A stretch of 64,000 nucleotides of DNA from Merdimonas faecis (GCF_001754075.1 NZ_MIEH01000023.1:62001-126000), one strand, 5' to 3'; numbered from the stretch's first letter, positions 23,700 to 33,647 are shown. Numbers and translations: made by a program. The notes: a model not told the origin generated them from the sequence alone.

Positions 23700-24140
23700 A
23701 TGTTGAAAGGAGAGTACAGTCATAATATTGACACGAAAGGGAGACTTATCATTCCTGCGAAGTTTCGTGACGATTTAGGGGAGCATTTCGTCATCACCAA
23801 GGGAATGGAGAACTGCCTGTATGTATATCCGGAAGACGAATGGGCCACCTTCGAAGCAAAACTGAACGCCTTACCGACCACCACCGACAAAAAAGCACGT
23901 GCATTTGCGTACTTCTTTCAAGGCGCAGCAACTGACGGAGACCTTGATAAACAAGGCAGAACACTCATCCCTGCAAACCTGAGAGAATTTGCACAGCTGG
24001 ATAAGGAAGTTGTGTTTATCGGTATGGGGAAGCGTGCCGAGATCTGGGACAAGCAGAGATGGATCGAAAAGAATACTGAAGTGGAAGAGAACATTGAAGA
24101 TATTGCATCGGATATGGAAGCCAGCGGATTCAGTATCTAA
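23700..24140 (+). CDS. mraZ: Transcriptional regulator MraZ
   Basis: A 146-residue protein with two AbrB-like SpoVT/MraZ domains (DTKGRLIIPAKFRDDL near residue 11 and DKQGRTLIPANLREFA near residue 82). It represses the division and cell-wall operon by binding repeats in its own promoter. First gene of the cluster; rsmH follows after 12 bases. The ATG follows GGGAGAAGGTG. Confidence 0.96.
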   Translation: MLKGEYSHNIDTKGRLIIPAKFRDDLGEHFVITKGMENCLYVYPEDEWATFEAKLNALPTTTDKKARAFAYFFQGAATDGDLDKQGRTLIPANLREFAQLDKEVVFIGMGKRAEIWDKQRWIEKNTEVEENIEDIASDMEASGFSI

Positions 24141-24152
24141 GAGGGAGAAGAT

Positions 24153-25088
24153 ATGGGATTCGAACACAAATCAGTATTGCTTGAAGAAACGATCAATGGA
24201 CTTAATATCAGGCCGGACGGCACTTATGTGGACGGAACGCTTGGTGGAGGCGGACATGCTTATGAGATAGCAAGACGCCTCAGTGACAAGGGGAGTATTA
24301 TAGGAATAGACCAGGACGCGGCAGCCATCGAGGCTGCAGGCATCCGCTTAAAAGACTTCGGGGAGAAGGTCACGATAGTCAGGAGCAACTATTGTGAAAT
24401 GAAGTCGCGGCTCCATGAATTGGGAATTGACAAGGTCGATGGAATCATCCTTGATCTGGGCGTATCATCCTATCAGTTAGATACGGCAGAACGTGGATTT
24501 TCCTATCGCGAAGATGCACCTCTGGATATGCGGATGGATACACGTCAGACTATGACGGCCAGGGACATCGTCAATGACTACAGTGAAATGGAGCTTTACC
24601 GTGTGATCCGGGACTACGGGGAGGATAAGTTTGCGAAAAATATCGCCAAACATATCGTGGCGGCACGCGGTAGGGCAGCCATAGAGACCACGGGACAGTT
24701 GACACAGATCATCCGGGAATCTATCCCGATGAAGTACCAGAAAATGTCCGGGCATCCTGCAAAACGGACATTTCAGGCGATCCGTATCGAACTAAACAGG
24801 GAATTGGATGTGTTGAGAGATTCTCTGGACGATATGATTGATCTTCTGAAACCGGGCGGAAGGCTGTGTATTATCACCTTCCATTCGTTGGAGGACCGGA
24901 TTGTCAAAAGTGCGTTTCGAAAGAATGAAAATCCATGTACATGCCCGCCGGATTTCCCGGTGTGCGTATGCGGAAATGTATCAAAAGGGAAAGTGATCAC
25001 CAAAAAACCGATCCTTCCCAGTAAAGAAGAGCAGGAGTATAACAGCCGTTCAAAAAGCGCAAAGCTTCGGATTTTTGAACGGGCATAG
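24153..25088 (+). CDS. rsmH: 16S rRNA (cytosine(1402)-N(4))-methyltransferase
   Basis: A 311-residue SAM-dependent methyltransferase formerly called MraW. The SAM motif is [14 protein letters not shown], with [11 protein letters not shown] and the catalytic-region [11 protein letters not shown]. It methylates C1402 of 16S rRNA in the decoding centre. Position after mraZ and the GAGGGAGAAG ribosome binding site are as usual for the dcw cluster. Confidence 0.96.
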   Translation: MGFEHKSVLLEETINGLNIRPDGTYVDGTLGGGGHAYEIARRLSDKGSIIGIDQDAAAIEAAGIRLKDFGEKVTIVRSNYCEMKSRLHELGIDKVDGIILDLGVSSYQLDTAERGFSYREDAPLDMRMDTRQTMTARDIVNDYSEMELYRVIRDYGEDKFAKNIAKHIVAARGRAAIETTGQLTQIIRESIPMKYQKMSGHPAKRTFQAIRIELNRELDVLRDSLDDMIDLLKPGGRLCIITFHSLEDRIVKSAFRKNENPCTCPPDFPVCVCGNVSKGKVITKKPILPSKEEQEYNSRSKSAKLRIFERA

Positions 25089-25116
25089 ATGTAATTTTTG
25101 AAAGGGGCACGTATTC

Positions 25117-25671
25117 ATGGCAGCAAGGCGGTCATACAGCAGAACAAATACCAGATATGCACAGACAAGAAATACGGACAGAAGTGTGTCCGGAATGTAC
25201 GTATATGGAAATACAGTGACAAAGCCGGCATATGAGCCGGACCGTGAGAACGTGCGTCCGCAGCGGCCCAAAAGAAGGGCGAGCAGCCAGGTCCGCAGAA
25301 ACAGAAAACAAGCCATGCACATGAATCCCGCCTATGTGATTTTTCTAACCGTGGCAGCCATTGCAGCACTGGTGATCTGTATTAACTATATCCAGCTGCA
25401 GTCGACCATCACGGAACATTCTAAAAAAATCACTTCCATGCAGGAGGAGCTTGCACAGCTGAAGGAAGAAAACACTACAAGAGAAAATGCGGTGCTGGAT
25501 TCCGTAAATCTGGACGAGATCCGGGATAAGGCTCAGAACGAGCTTGGAATGGTATATGCTTCACAGGATCAGATCATCAACTATGAAGATCCTGCGGCAG
25601 ACTATGTGAAACAATATGAAGACATTCCGGAAAGCGGAGTTTTGGCACAGTCGGACAACAATGCAGGATAG
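25117..25671 (+). CDS. ftsL: FtsL-like septum protein
   Basis: A 184-residue bitopic protein: a basic ~70-residue cytoplasmic part, one transmembrane helix (~71-93), then a coiled coil (STITEHSKKITSMQEEL onward) as in FtsL/DivIC. Sequence is poorly conserved in this family; the call rests on topology and on its place between rsmH and a class B PBP. The acidic C-terminal tail is longer than typical. Confidence 0.8.
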   Translation: MAARRSYSRTNTRYAQTRNTDRSVSGMYVYGNTVTKPAYEPDRENVRPQRPKRRASSQVRRNRKQAMHMNPAYVIFLTVAAIAALVICINYIQLQSTITEHSKKITSMQEELAQLKEENTTRENAVLDSVNLDEIRDKAQNELGMVYASQDQIINYEDPAADYVKQYEDIPESGVLAQSDNNAG

Positions 25672-25679
25672 GTGAATCT

Positions 25680-27536
25680 ATGGCAAAACAGACAAAAACT
25701 TTCTTTCGGAAAAAATTTTCCAAAAATATGCAGAAAAAGCTAGTACTGCTCTTCGTGGCAATCATACTAGCTTTTGTTTTCTTAATTGGAAGAATTACAT
25801 ATATCAATGCGGCAAATGGTGAGGATTATACGAGGATCGTACTGGACCAGCAGCAGTATGACAGCCGGACGATCCCCTTTAAACGGGGAGACATCGTGGA
25901 CCGTAACGGTACAAAGATGGCTACCAGCGAACGGGTCTACAACGTGATTTTGGATGTCAAAGTGATGACCAGCGATGAAGACAGTATTGAACCAACGATC
26001 CAGGTCCTGAAGGACTGCTTCGAGATAGATGAGGAAGAGGTCAGAGACCTGATCGAGGAAAGTCCATCCAGCCGTTATAATATCCTGAAAAAAGGAGTAG
26101 ATTACGAGACATATAAAAAATTTGAGGCTATTGATGAGGATGATGAGAATTATCCGGATGTAGCAGGAATCTGGCTGGAAGAAGATTATGTGAGAACATA
26201 TCCCTATAACACACTGGCCAGCGACGTGATCGGCTTTACGGTAGACGGAAATGTGGGAAGCAACGGTATTGAAGCCTCCTATAATAATATCCTGAATGGA
26301 ACAGACGGAAGAGAATATGGGTATCTGGATGAGACATCTACCGTAGAAAGGACCGTAAAAGAGGCGGTGAACGGAGATACAGTGGTGTCCACTATTGACC
26401 TGCAGGTGCAAAGCATCGTGGAAAAACACATCCTGGAATTTAACGAGCAGCATAAAAACGAGGCGTCTGCGGGAGAAGGAAGCAAGAATACCGCAGTCAT
26501 CGTTATGAATCCTCAGAACGGAGAGATCCTGGCGGAGGCCTCTTATCCGAATTATGATCTGAACCAGCCCCGGGATCTGACGAAGTATTATACTCAGGAA
26601 ACGATAGATGCTATGTCGGACGAAGAACAGCTGGAGACTTTAAACAGCCTTTGGAACAATTTCTGTGTCAGCGACACCTATGAACCGGGATCCACATTTA
26701 AGCCATTTACAATTGCGGCCGGGCTGGAAACCGGGATCCTGACAGGGGATGAGACCTATTATTGCGGCGGTGTACTGCATGTGGGGGATCATGATATCCA
26801 CTGTAGTAACCGGGACGGACACGGAACCCAGACGCTGAAGCAGGCACTGGAAAATTCCTGTAATGTAGCGCTGATGGAGATCGGCGAGGCTCTGGGGGCA
26901 GAAGAGTTCTGCCGGTACCAGGAACTGTTCGGGTTCGGAGAATATACAGGGATCGACCTTCCGGGTGAAGGAGAGACCTCGGGACTGTTGTATACGCCGG
27001 AGAATATGGATGCGGCCAGTCTGGCTACCAATGCGTTCGGCCAGAACTTTAATGTGACCATGACGCAGCTTGCGGCATCTTTTTGTTCCTTGATCAACGG
27101 GGGAAATTATTATGAACCCCATGTGGTAAAACAGATTCAGGATGAAAACGGAAACGTGACAGAGAATATTGATCCGGTGCTGGTAAAGAAAACCATTTCC
27201 GAAGAAACCAGCGAAGTGATCAAAGATTACATGCTGGGTGTTGTACAGGAAGGGACAGGATCTTCCGCCGCGGTAGAAGGCTACGATATCGGAGGAAAGA
27301 CCGGTACGGCAGAGAAGCTTCCCCGTGGAAACGGGAAATATCTGGTATCATTCATTGGATATGCACCTCAGGAGAATCCGGAGGTTGTGGTTTATGTGGT
27401 GGTTGATGAGCCCAATGTGGCGGCGCAGGCATCCAGTTCCTATGCGACAGAGCTGGCGTCGGGGATCATGTCAGAAATCTTCCCGTATCTGGGGATTACC
27501 AAATCGTCAGAGACGGCAGACACGCAGACGAATTAA
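25680..27536 (+). CDS. Class B penicillin-binding protein (FtsI/SpoVD type)
   Basis: A 618-residue transpeptidase with one N-terminal membrane helix (~20-40), a PBP dimerisation domain and a transpeptidase domain. Active-site motifs are intact: S338 in STFK, SCN near residue 395, and K540-T-G-T. No PASTA domain is present, so it resembles FtsI more than classical SpoVD. It follows ftsL by 8 bases. A strong terminator hairpin follows immediately and ends at the start of a second class B PBP. One of the pair probably serves division and the other sporulation. Confidence 0.9.
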   Translation: MAKQTKTFFRKKFSKNMQKKLVLLFVAIILAFVFLIGRITYINAANGEDYTRIVLDQQQYDSRTIPFKRGDIVDRNGTKMATSERVYNVILDVKVMTSDEDSIEPTIQVLKDCFEIDEEEVRDLIEESPSSRYNILKKGVDYETYKKFEAIDEDDENYPDVAGIWLEEDYVRTYPYNTLASDVIGFTVDGNVGSNGIEASYNNILNGTDGREYGYLDETSTVERTVKEAVNGDTVVSTIDLQVQSIVEKHILEFNEQHKNEASAGEGSKNTAVIVMNPQNGEILAEASYPNYDLNQPRDLTKYYTQETIDAMSDEEQLETLNSLWNNFCVSDTYEPGSTFKPFTIAAGLETGILTGDETYYCGGVLHVGDHDIHCSNRDGHGTQTLKQALENSCNVALMEIGEALGAEEFCRYQELFGFGEYTGIDLPGEGETSGLLYTPENMDAASLATNAFGQNFNVTMTQLAASFCSLINGGNYYEPHVVKQIQDENGNVTENIDPVLVKKTISEETSEVIKDYMLGVVQEGTGSSAAVEGYDIGGKTGTAEKLPRGNGKYLVSFIGYAPQENPEVVVYVVVDEPNVAAQASSSYATELASGIMSEIFPYLGITKSSETADTQTN

Positions 27537-27539
27537 CAG

Positions 27540-27596
27540 AATAACCCTGCAAAATCCGTAATAAGTTATAGAAACGGCTTTTGCGGGGTTATTTTT
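27540..27596 (+). terminator. Terminator hairpin abutting the next start codon
   Basis: AATAACCCTGCAAAA plus CCGT (27540-27559) pair with ACGG plus TTTTGCGGGGTTATT (27574-27593), then TTTT, directly followed by the ATG at 27597. The only purine-rich stretch before that ATG (GCGGGG) lies in the 3' arm, so the hairpin would both stop transcription and hide the ribosome binding site. Confidence 0.85.
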
Positions 27597-29321
27597 ATGC
27601 GAAATAAAACCTACAACAAACGGAAGATATTGATCGTATTTTTGTTTGCGGTACTGATCATTGCAGGGCTGATCGGACGTCTGGTCTATCTGATGGTCTT
27701 TGAAGCTCCATATTATCAGGAACAGGCCGAGGAGCTTCATGAAAGGGAGCGGGATATCAAGGCGGCCAGAGGGGAGATCCTGGACGTGAATGGAACTGTG
27801 CTGGCCACAAACCGCACCGTGTGTACCATCTCTGTGATCCACAGCCAGATCACGGATCCGGAGCGGGTGATCCGGGAACTTTCCAGGCTTTTGGAGCTGG
27901 ATGAGGGAAGTGTCCGGAAAAAGGTGGAAAAGGTATCCTCTATGGAGCGGATCCAGACAAATGTAGATAAAGAAATCGGGGATCAGATCCGTTCTCTGGG
28001 GCTTGACGGAGTAAAAGTGGACGAAGATTATAAACGGTATTATCCTTACGATGAGCTGGCTTCCAAGGTGCTTGGATTTACCGGCGGGGACAATCAGGGG
28101 ATCATCGGGCTGGAAGTCATGTACGAAGAATACCTGAAAGGGATCAACGGCAAGATCCTTACCACCACCGACGCCAGAGGGATCGAGCTCTCCCAGGTGG
28201 CAGAAGACCGGATCGAACCTGTGGCGGGAAACACGCTCCAGATCAGCCTGGATTATAATATCCAGACCTATGCCCAGCAGATGGCGGAGAAGGTAATGGA
28301 AGAAAAGAAGGCGGAAAAAGTAGCGATTCTGATGATGGATCCCGGAAATGGAGAAATCCTTGCCATGGTCAATGTGCCGGAATTTAATTTAAATGATCCG
28401 TTTACATTGAATACGGAGGACGGAGGTGCGGCGCTGTCTGACGAAGAAAAGCAGGAAGCTTTAAATCAGATGTGGCGGAACGGCAGTATCAATGATACCT
28501 ATGAACCAGGATCCACCTTTAAGATCATTACGGCTTCAGCCTGCCTGGAGGAGGGGGTGGTGGATTTGGACGATACCTTCCAGTGTCCGGGATACCGGGT
28601 GGTAGAAGACAGAAAAATCCGCTGCCACAAGGTAGGCGGACACGGGGCCGAAACCTTCGTGGAAGGGATCAGGAATTCCTGCAATCCGGTATTTATTGAT
28701 ATTGGGCTCCGGCTTGGGACGGACCGGTTCTTTGACTATTTTCAGCAGTTCGGGCTGATGGATCAGACCGGAGTGGATCTTCCGGGAGAGGCAGGGACTA
28801 TCATGCATAAAAAGGAAAATGTAGGACTGGTTGAGCTTGCAACCATGAGCTTTGGGCAGTCCTTCCAGATCGCCCCCATCCAGCTGGCGGCTACCGTAAG
28901 CTCTCTGATCAACGGGGGAGAGCGGGTGACGCCTCATCTGGGAGTGCGAATTCTGGATGGAGAAGGAAAGAAGGTGAAAGAGTTTTCCTATGGGTCCGGA
29001 GGGCGGATCGTTTCAGAAGAGACTTCTGCGCAGATGCGTACTTTGCTGGAGGGCGTAGTGGCAGAAGGCTCCGGGAAAAATGCCTATGTGGAGGGCTACC
29101 GGATCGGCGGGAAAACGGCCACCTCTCAGACACTGCCCCGCAGTGCGAATAAATATATCTCGTCTTTTGTCGGATTTGCGCCTGCGGACGACCCGCAGAT
29201 CCTTGCTATATGCGTGATCTATGATCCTCAGGGGATTTATTATGGAGGAACGATTGCCGCACCTGTGATCGGGGACATCTTCCGGAACACATTCCCCTAT
29301 CTTGGCATTGAAAAACAGTAG
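27597..29321 (+). CDS. Second class B penicillin-binding protein with KTAT motif
   Basis: A 574-residue paralogue of the preceding PBP with a membrane helix at ~10-30, dimerisation domain and transpeptidase domain. S306 (STFK) and SCN are present, but the third motif reads K506-T-A-T where KTGT is almost universal. The Gly lines the beta-lactam pocket, so acylation by drugs may be altered; activity is not ruled out. No PASTA domain. The start codon directly follows a terminator hairpin, so its translation and transcription relative to the first PBP are likely reduced or regulated. A mraY promoter overlaps its 3' end. Confidence 0.88.
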   Translation: MRNKTYNKRKILIVFLFAVLIIAGLIGRLVYLMVFEAPYYQEQAEELHERERDIKAARGEILDVNGTVLATNRTVCTISVIHSQITDPERVIRELSRLLELDEGSVRKKVEKVSSMERIQTNVDKEIGDQIRSLGLDGVKVDEDYKRYYPYDELASKVLGFTGGDNQGIIGLEVMYEEYLKGINGKILTTTDARGIELSQVAEDRIEPVAGNTLQISLDYNIQTYAQQMAEKVMEEKKAEKVAILMMDPGNGEILAMVNVPEFNLNDPFTLNTEDGGAALSDEEKQEALNQMWRNGSINDTYEPGSTFKIITASACLEEGVVDLDDTFQCPGYRVVEDRKIRCHKVGGHGAETFVEGIRNSCNPVFIDIGLRLGTDRFFDYFQQFGLMDQTGVDLPGEAGTIMHKKENVGLVELATMSFGQSFQIAPIQLAATVSSLINGGERVTPHLGVRILDGEGKKVKEFSYGSGGRIVSEETSAQMRTLLEGVVAEGSGKNAYVEGYRIGGKTATSQTLPRSANKYISSFVGFAPADDPQILAICVIYDPQGIYYGGTIAAPVIGDIFRNTFPYLGIEKQ

Positions 29322-29336
29322 AAAATGAAGTATACT
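29308..29336 (+). promoter_or_regulatory. Promoter of mraY-murD-ftsW-divIB
   Basis: TTGAAA, 17-base spacer, TATACT, overlapping the last codons of the second PBP gene. It gives the downstream precursor-synthesis genes a start independent of the mraZ promoter. Confidence 0.7.
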
Positions 29337-29383
29337 ATGTAAGGTTAAAAAGAGAATTAACGGAGAAGATAAAGAGGTGGATT

Positions 29384-30340
29384 ATGGATTATACGATATT
29401 TATGCCGGTACTGATCTCATTTGCATTAAGTGTTGTGATGGGACCGGTGATTATTCCGATTCTTAGAAAACTGAAGATGGGGCAGACAGAGCGCGAAGAC
29501 GGCGTGCAGTCTCATTTGAAAAAGGCCGGGACTCCCACCATGGGAGGCGTGATCATCCTGCTTGCGGTGGTGATCACATCTGTGTTTTATATTCCCGCCT
29601 ATCCAAAGATCATCCCGATCTTATTTGTCACACTGGGCTTTGGTCTGATCGGATTTCTGGATGATTATCTGAAGGTAGTAATGAAGCGCTCTGACGGACT
29701 TTATCCCAAGCAGAAAATGGCCCTTCAGATTGTTGTGACAGCAATCTTTGCGTTTTATCTGGTGAAATTTACGGATGTTTCTCTGGCAATGCTGATTCCG
29801 TTTTCCGGAGGACAGTACTTAAATATCGGCTGGCTTGCTATTCCGCTTTTGTTCTTTGCAGTGATCGGAACGGTTAACGGTGTTAACTTTACCGATGGGC
29901 TTGACGGACTGGCTTCCAGCGTGACAGTGCTGGTGGCTACCTTCTTTACGGTGGTGGCAGTGGGGACGGAAAGCGGGATCTCCCCGATCACCTGTGCGGT
30001 GGTGGGAGCGCTGTTAGGCTTCCTGTTATTCAATGTATATCCTGCCAGTGTGTTTATGGGAGACACGGGGTCCCTGGCACTGGGAGGGTTTGTGGCTTCC
30101 ACGGCTTATATGCTGCAGATGCCTATTTTTATCATTATCGTAGGGCTGATTTATCTGGTAGAAGTATTGTCTGTCATCATTCAGGTCACATATTTTAAGA
30201 AAACCGGCGGAAAAAGAATTTTTAAAATGGCGCCGATACATCATCATTTTGAATTATGTGGATGGTCAGAGACAAGGGTGGTCGCTGTATTTTCAATTAT
30301 CACCGCACTTCTGTGCCTGATCGCACTGATGGCAATGTAG
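29384..30340 (+). CDS. mraY: Phospho-N-acetylmuramoyl-pentapeptide-transferase
   Basis: A 318-residue integral membrane enzyme with about ten helices that makes lipid I from UDP-MurNAc-pentapeptide and undecaprenyl phosphate. Motifs: DDYLKVV near residue 93, NFTDGLDGLASS near residue 168, GDTGSLALGG near residue 227 and HHHFELCGWSETRVV near the C-terminus. GAGGTGG precedes the ATG. murD follows after 13 bases. Confidence 0.97.
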   Translation: MDYTIFMPVLISFALSVVMGPVIIPILRKLKMGQTEREDGVQSHLKKAGTPTMGGVIILLAVVITSVFYIPAYPKIIPILFVTLGFGLIGFLDDYLKVVMKRSDGLYPKQKMALQIVVTAIFAFYLVKFTDVSLAMLIPFSGGQYLNIGWLAIPLLFFAVIGTVNGVNFTDGLDGLASSVTVLVATFFTVVAVGTESGISPITCAVVGALLGFLLFNVYPASVFMGDTGSLALGGFVASTAYMLQMPIFIIIVGLIYLVEVLSVIIQVTYFKKTGGKRIFKMAPIHHHFELCGWSETRVVAVFSIITALLCLIALMAM

Positions 30341-30353
30341 GAGGAACAGGTCA

Positions 30354-31709
30354 ATGGATGTAAAGGGGAAAAATGTACTGGTGTTTGGCGCGGGGATCAG
30401 CGGGATCGGCGCTGCCGGACTCCTGGAAACACATGGCGCTTCGGTGATTCTTTATGATGGGAATCAGAAGTTAAAAGAAGAGAGCTTACAAGAAAAACTG
30501 GGGAAAGGAAGTAAAGTCAGGGTAGTGATAGGAGAGCTTCCCCGCGAAACTCTGGATACGCTGGATATGGCGGTTTTAAGTCCCGGAGTGCCTACAGATC
30601 TTCCGATCGTGCAGGAAATGAAAAAGACAGGGGTCTCCATTATCGGTGAGATTGAGCTGGCATATCAGTTTGGAAAGGGAGACGTGCTTGCCATCACCGG
30701 GACCAACGGAAAGACCACAACCACCTCTTTGCTTGGCGAGATCATGAAAAATGCCAGAGAAGAAGTTTATGTGGTGGGAAATATCGGTAACCCTTATACG
30801 AAAGTAGCGGGAGAGATGACAGATCAGGCTGTCACGGTAGCAGAGGTTTCCAGCTTTCAGCTGGAGACAATTTGTGAATTCCGGCCAAAGGTGAGCGCAA
30901 TCCTGAATATCACGCCGGATCATCTGAATCGGCATCATACCATGGAAGCTTATATCCAGGCAAAGAAAAATGTGGCAAAGAATCAGACAGAGGAAGACTA
31001 CTGCATTCTAAATTATGAGGACAAGGTTACAAGAGAATTTGGAAAGAATATAAGAGCGAAGGTTCTATATTTCAGCAGTCAGCGTAAACTAGAAGAAGGG
31101 ATCTGGCTTGAGAATGGAGGCCTGTTCCTGAGCTTTGGCGGAAATGAGGAGCTGATCTGCCATACCGACGAGCTGAAGATCCTGGGAACGCATAATTTTG
31201 AAAATGTGATGGCGGCTGCAGGCATGGCGTATGTCTATGGCGTGCCGATGGAGATAATCCGGGATACGGTGAAGTCTTTTGGCGGTGTGGAACACCGGAT
31301 CGAATATGTAACGGAAAAGAACGGTGTGGCATACTATAATGATTCCAAAGGAACCAATCCGGATGCGGCGATCAAAGGAATCCAGGCAATGAAGCGTCCA
31401 ACGGTTCTGATTGGAGGCGGATACGACAAGGATTCTGAGTATACGGAATGGATCGAAAGCTTTGAGGGGAAAGTGAAAAAGCTGATCCTCCTTGGCGAGA
31501 CGAAGGAAAAGATTGCAAAAGACGCTGAAAAGTGCGGGTTTACAGACTATCTGTTTGCGGAAAGCTTTGAAGATGCCGTACATCTTGCGGTGGCGCAGGC
31601 GGTTCCGGGAGACGCGGTTCTTTTGTCCCCGGCATGTGCAAGCTGGGATATGTTTCCAAGCTATGAGGTACGAGGAGATAAGTTTAAAGAGATCGTAAAT
31701 TCCTTATAA
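30354..31709 (+). CDS. murD: UDP-N-acetylmuramoylalanine-D-glutamate ligase
   Basis: A 451-residue Mur ligase adding D-Glu to UDP-MurNAc-L-Ala in the cytoplasm. The N-terminal Rossmann domain starts VLVFGAGISGIGAA; the ATP loop is GTNGKTTTTSLLGE near residue 115; the central HHTMEAYIQAKKN and C-terminal DSKGTNPDA motifs are present. Length is typical. GAGGAACAG precedes the ATG and ftsW follows after 13 bases. Confidence 0.97.
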   Translation: MDVKGKNVLVFGAGISGIGAAGLLETHGASVILYDGNQKLKEESLQEKLGKGSKVRVVIGELPRETLDTLDMAVLSPGVPTDLPIVQEMKKTGVSIIGEIELAYQFGKGDVLAITGTNGKTTTTSLLGEIMKNAREEVYVVGNIGNPYTKVAGEMTDQAVTVAEVSSFQLETICEFRPKVSAILNITPDHLNRHHTMEAYIQAKKNVAKNQTEEDYCILNYEDKVTREFGKNIRAKVLYFSSQRKLEEGIWLENGGLFLSFGGNEELICHTDELKILGTHNFENVMAAAGMAYVYGVPMEIIRDTVKSFGGVEHRIEYVTEKNGVAYYNDSKGTNPDAAIKGIQAMKRPTVLIGGGYDKDSEYTEWIESFEGKVKKLILLGETKEKIAKDAEKCGFTDYLFAESFEDAVHLAVAQAVPGDAVLLSPACASWDMFPSYEVRGDKFKEIVNSL

Positions 31710-31722
31710 GGAGAAGCATAGA

Positions 31723-32805
31723 TTGAGCGAACCGGAAAAAAGGAAATATGATGTGACAATGATGGCGGCATTATGTATGTTGGTGCTGGCAGGGCTTCTG
31801 ATCCTCTATAGTACCAGCGCATATAACGGTCAGATCAAGTTTCAGGATCCCTTTTATTATCTGAAGAAGCAGCTGTTTGCCACGGCTCTTGGAGCTGCGG
31901 GGATGTATGCGGCGGCCCGGATCGATTATCATTTGTGGCGGCATGTGGCAGTGCTTGGGTATCTGGCGGCGGTCCTCTTGTCAATAGCGGTGTTGTTTGT
32001 AGGAGATGAATACAATGGGTCCAAAAGATGGCTGTCTTTGGGCCCTCTTTCTTTTCAGCCCTCAGAGTTTGCAAAAGTGGCAGTGATCCTCTTTCTCGCC
32101 CATGTGATCACGAGAAATATCCAGGAAATGGGAAAAATGCGGACCCTTCTCAAGATTATGGCCATGATCCTTCCCATCGTGGGCCTGGTAGGCGCAAGCA
32201 ACCTGAGTACCGCGATCATCATTCTGGGGATTGCGGTCGTGCTGGTATTTGTGGCCAGCCCCAAGTATGGACAGTTTGTGGTCATGGGACTGCTGGGAAT
32301 GGGATTTATGGGAGTTTTTCTGGCCCTTGAGAGCTATCGCCTGGAGCGGATCGCTATCTGGAGAAATCCGGAAGACTATGAGAAAGGTTACCAGACGCTT
32401 CAGGGGCTTTATGCCATCGGTTCCGGGGGACTGTTCGGCAGAGGACTGGGAGAAAGTGTACAGAAGCTGGGATTCGTGCCGGAGGCCCAGAATGATATGA
32501 TATTTTCCATTATCTGCGAAGAGCTGGGACTCTTTGGCGCCGGGATCATTCTTCTTTTGTTCCTGATCCTGATCTGGCGGTTTTACGTGACTGCCTCCCG
32601 GGCGGAGGATCTGTTCGGCGCACTGATCGCATCCGGAGCCATGGCGCATATGATGATCCAGGTGATCTTAAATATTTCTGTTGTGACCAACACAATACCG
32701 AATACGGGAATTACACTGCCTTTTGTCAGCTACGGCGGTACTTCCGTGGTATTTCTGCTGATAGAAATGGGGCTTGTATTCAGTGTGTCATCTTTGGTAA
32801 AATAG
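31723..32805 (+). CDS. ftsW: SEDS glycosyltransferase of the wall cluster (FtsW/SpoVE)
   Basis: A 360-residue polytopic SEDS protein. Motifs: LYSTSAYNG near residue 28, NGSKRWLSLGPLSFQPSEFAK, and IPNTGITLPFVSYGGTS near the C-terminus. The start is TTG with AAGGAG nine bases before. It lies between murD and divIB, where FtsW or the sporulation paralogue SpoVE is found. In this lineage the two names cannot be separated by sequence alone. It should work with one of the two class B PBPs upstream. Confidence 0.9.
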   Translation: MSEPEKRKYDVTMMAALCMLVLAGLLILYSTSAYNGQIKFQDPFYYLKKQLFATALGAAGMYAAARIDYHLWRHVAVLGYLAAVLLSIAVLFVGDEYNGSKRWLSLGPLSFQPSEFAKVAVILFLAHVITRNIQEMGKMRTLLKIMAMILPIVGLVGASNLSTAIIILGIAVVLVFVASPKYGQFVVMGLLGMGFMGVFLALESYRLERIAIWRNPEDYEKGYQTLQGLYAIGSGGLFGRGLGESVQKLGFVPEAQNDMIFSIICEELGLFGAGIILLLFLILIWRFYVTASRAEDLFGALIASGAMAHMMIQVILNISVVTNTIPNTGITLPFVSYGGTSVVFLLIEMGLVFSVSSLVK

Positions 32806-32855
32806 AAAAAACAGATTTTGGAGTAAATAATTGATTTTTAAGGGGAGTATTACAT

Positions 32856-33593
32856 ATGGGAAAAAAAGGAACAAAACGGAAGTCGCATCGGCTGTATGCC
32901 TTTGTGGTGCTTCTGCTCGCCGCGGCCATCCTGGCTTTGGGCGTGCTGATTCTTTTCTATGTACAGGAAATTGAAGTGGACGGAAACGAATACTGTACGG
33001 ACCAGCAGATCGTTGATACAGTAAAGAATGATAAGTATTCGATCAATACGCTGTATATACTGGCTAAATATGCAGTGGGAAAAGGCGAATCCCTGCCTTG
33101 CCTGGACAGTATCAAGGTCAGCCTGAAGGCGCCGTGGGCGCTGAAAGTAAAGGTGGAAGAAAAACCCATTGTCGGTTATGTGGAAAATGAGGATCATTAT
33201 GCATACTTCGATCAGGAGGGAATGGTGGTGTCTGAATCCACGGCGTTGATCGAGGGGCTTCCGTGTATTGAGGGAATCAGCATGAAAGATATAAAGCTTT
33301 ACGGGCAGCTGGAAAGTGAGGACAGTAAAATTTTCCAGGAAATCCTGGAAGCATCCCAGGAGGTGGTAAAGTACGAGTTGAACGTGGACCGGATCGTATG
33401 TAAGGGAGATGAGATTTATCTATATATTGGAAAAGTATACGTAAACCTGGGAAACAAGGTGTCTTCCAGCCAGGTGGCACAGGTGCCGCCGATTCTTGAG
33501 AAACTGGGGGATCAGGAAGGAACCCTGCATCTGGAAAATTATTCGGAGTCGAGCGGTACGATTACCTTTGATATTGGAGAAATTCCGCAATAA
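32856..33593 (+). CDS. divIB: Cell division protein FtsQ/DivIB
   Basis: A 245-residue bitopic protein: short Lys/Arg-rich cytoplasmic N-terminus, transmembrane helix at ~12-36, POTRA domain (IEVDGNEYCTDQQIVDTV) and a beta domain. It stabilises the FtsL-DivIC complex at the septum. The position between ftsW and ftsZ fits; a GGGGAG ribosome binding site lies before the ATG. Confidence 0.88.
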   Translation: MGKKGTKRKSHRLYAFVVLLLAAAILALGVLILFYVQEIEVDGNEYCTDQQIVDTVKNDKYSINTLYILAKYAVGKGESLPCLDSIKVSLKAPWALKVKVEEKPIVGYVENEDHYAYFDQEGMVVSESTALIEGLPCIEGISMKDIKLYGQLESEDSKIFQEILEASQEVVKYELNVDRIVCKGDEIYLYIGKVYVNLGNKVSSSQVAQVPPILEKLGDQEGTLHLENYSESSGTITFDIGEIPQ

Positions 33594-33618
33594 AAAAAAG
33601 AAAAATGGGGAAATTCTA

Positions 33619-33647
33619 TTGATATTTTATACAAAAGTCTATATTAT
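33619..33647 (+). promoter_or_regulatory. Promoter of ftsZ
   Basis: TTGATA, 17-base spacer, TATTAT in an AT-rich gap, about 90 bases before the ftsZ start. It allows ftsZ expression apart from the wall genes. Confidence 0.65.
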
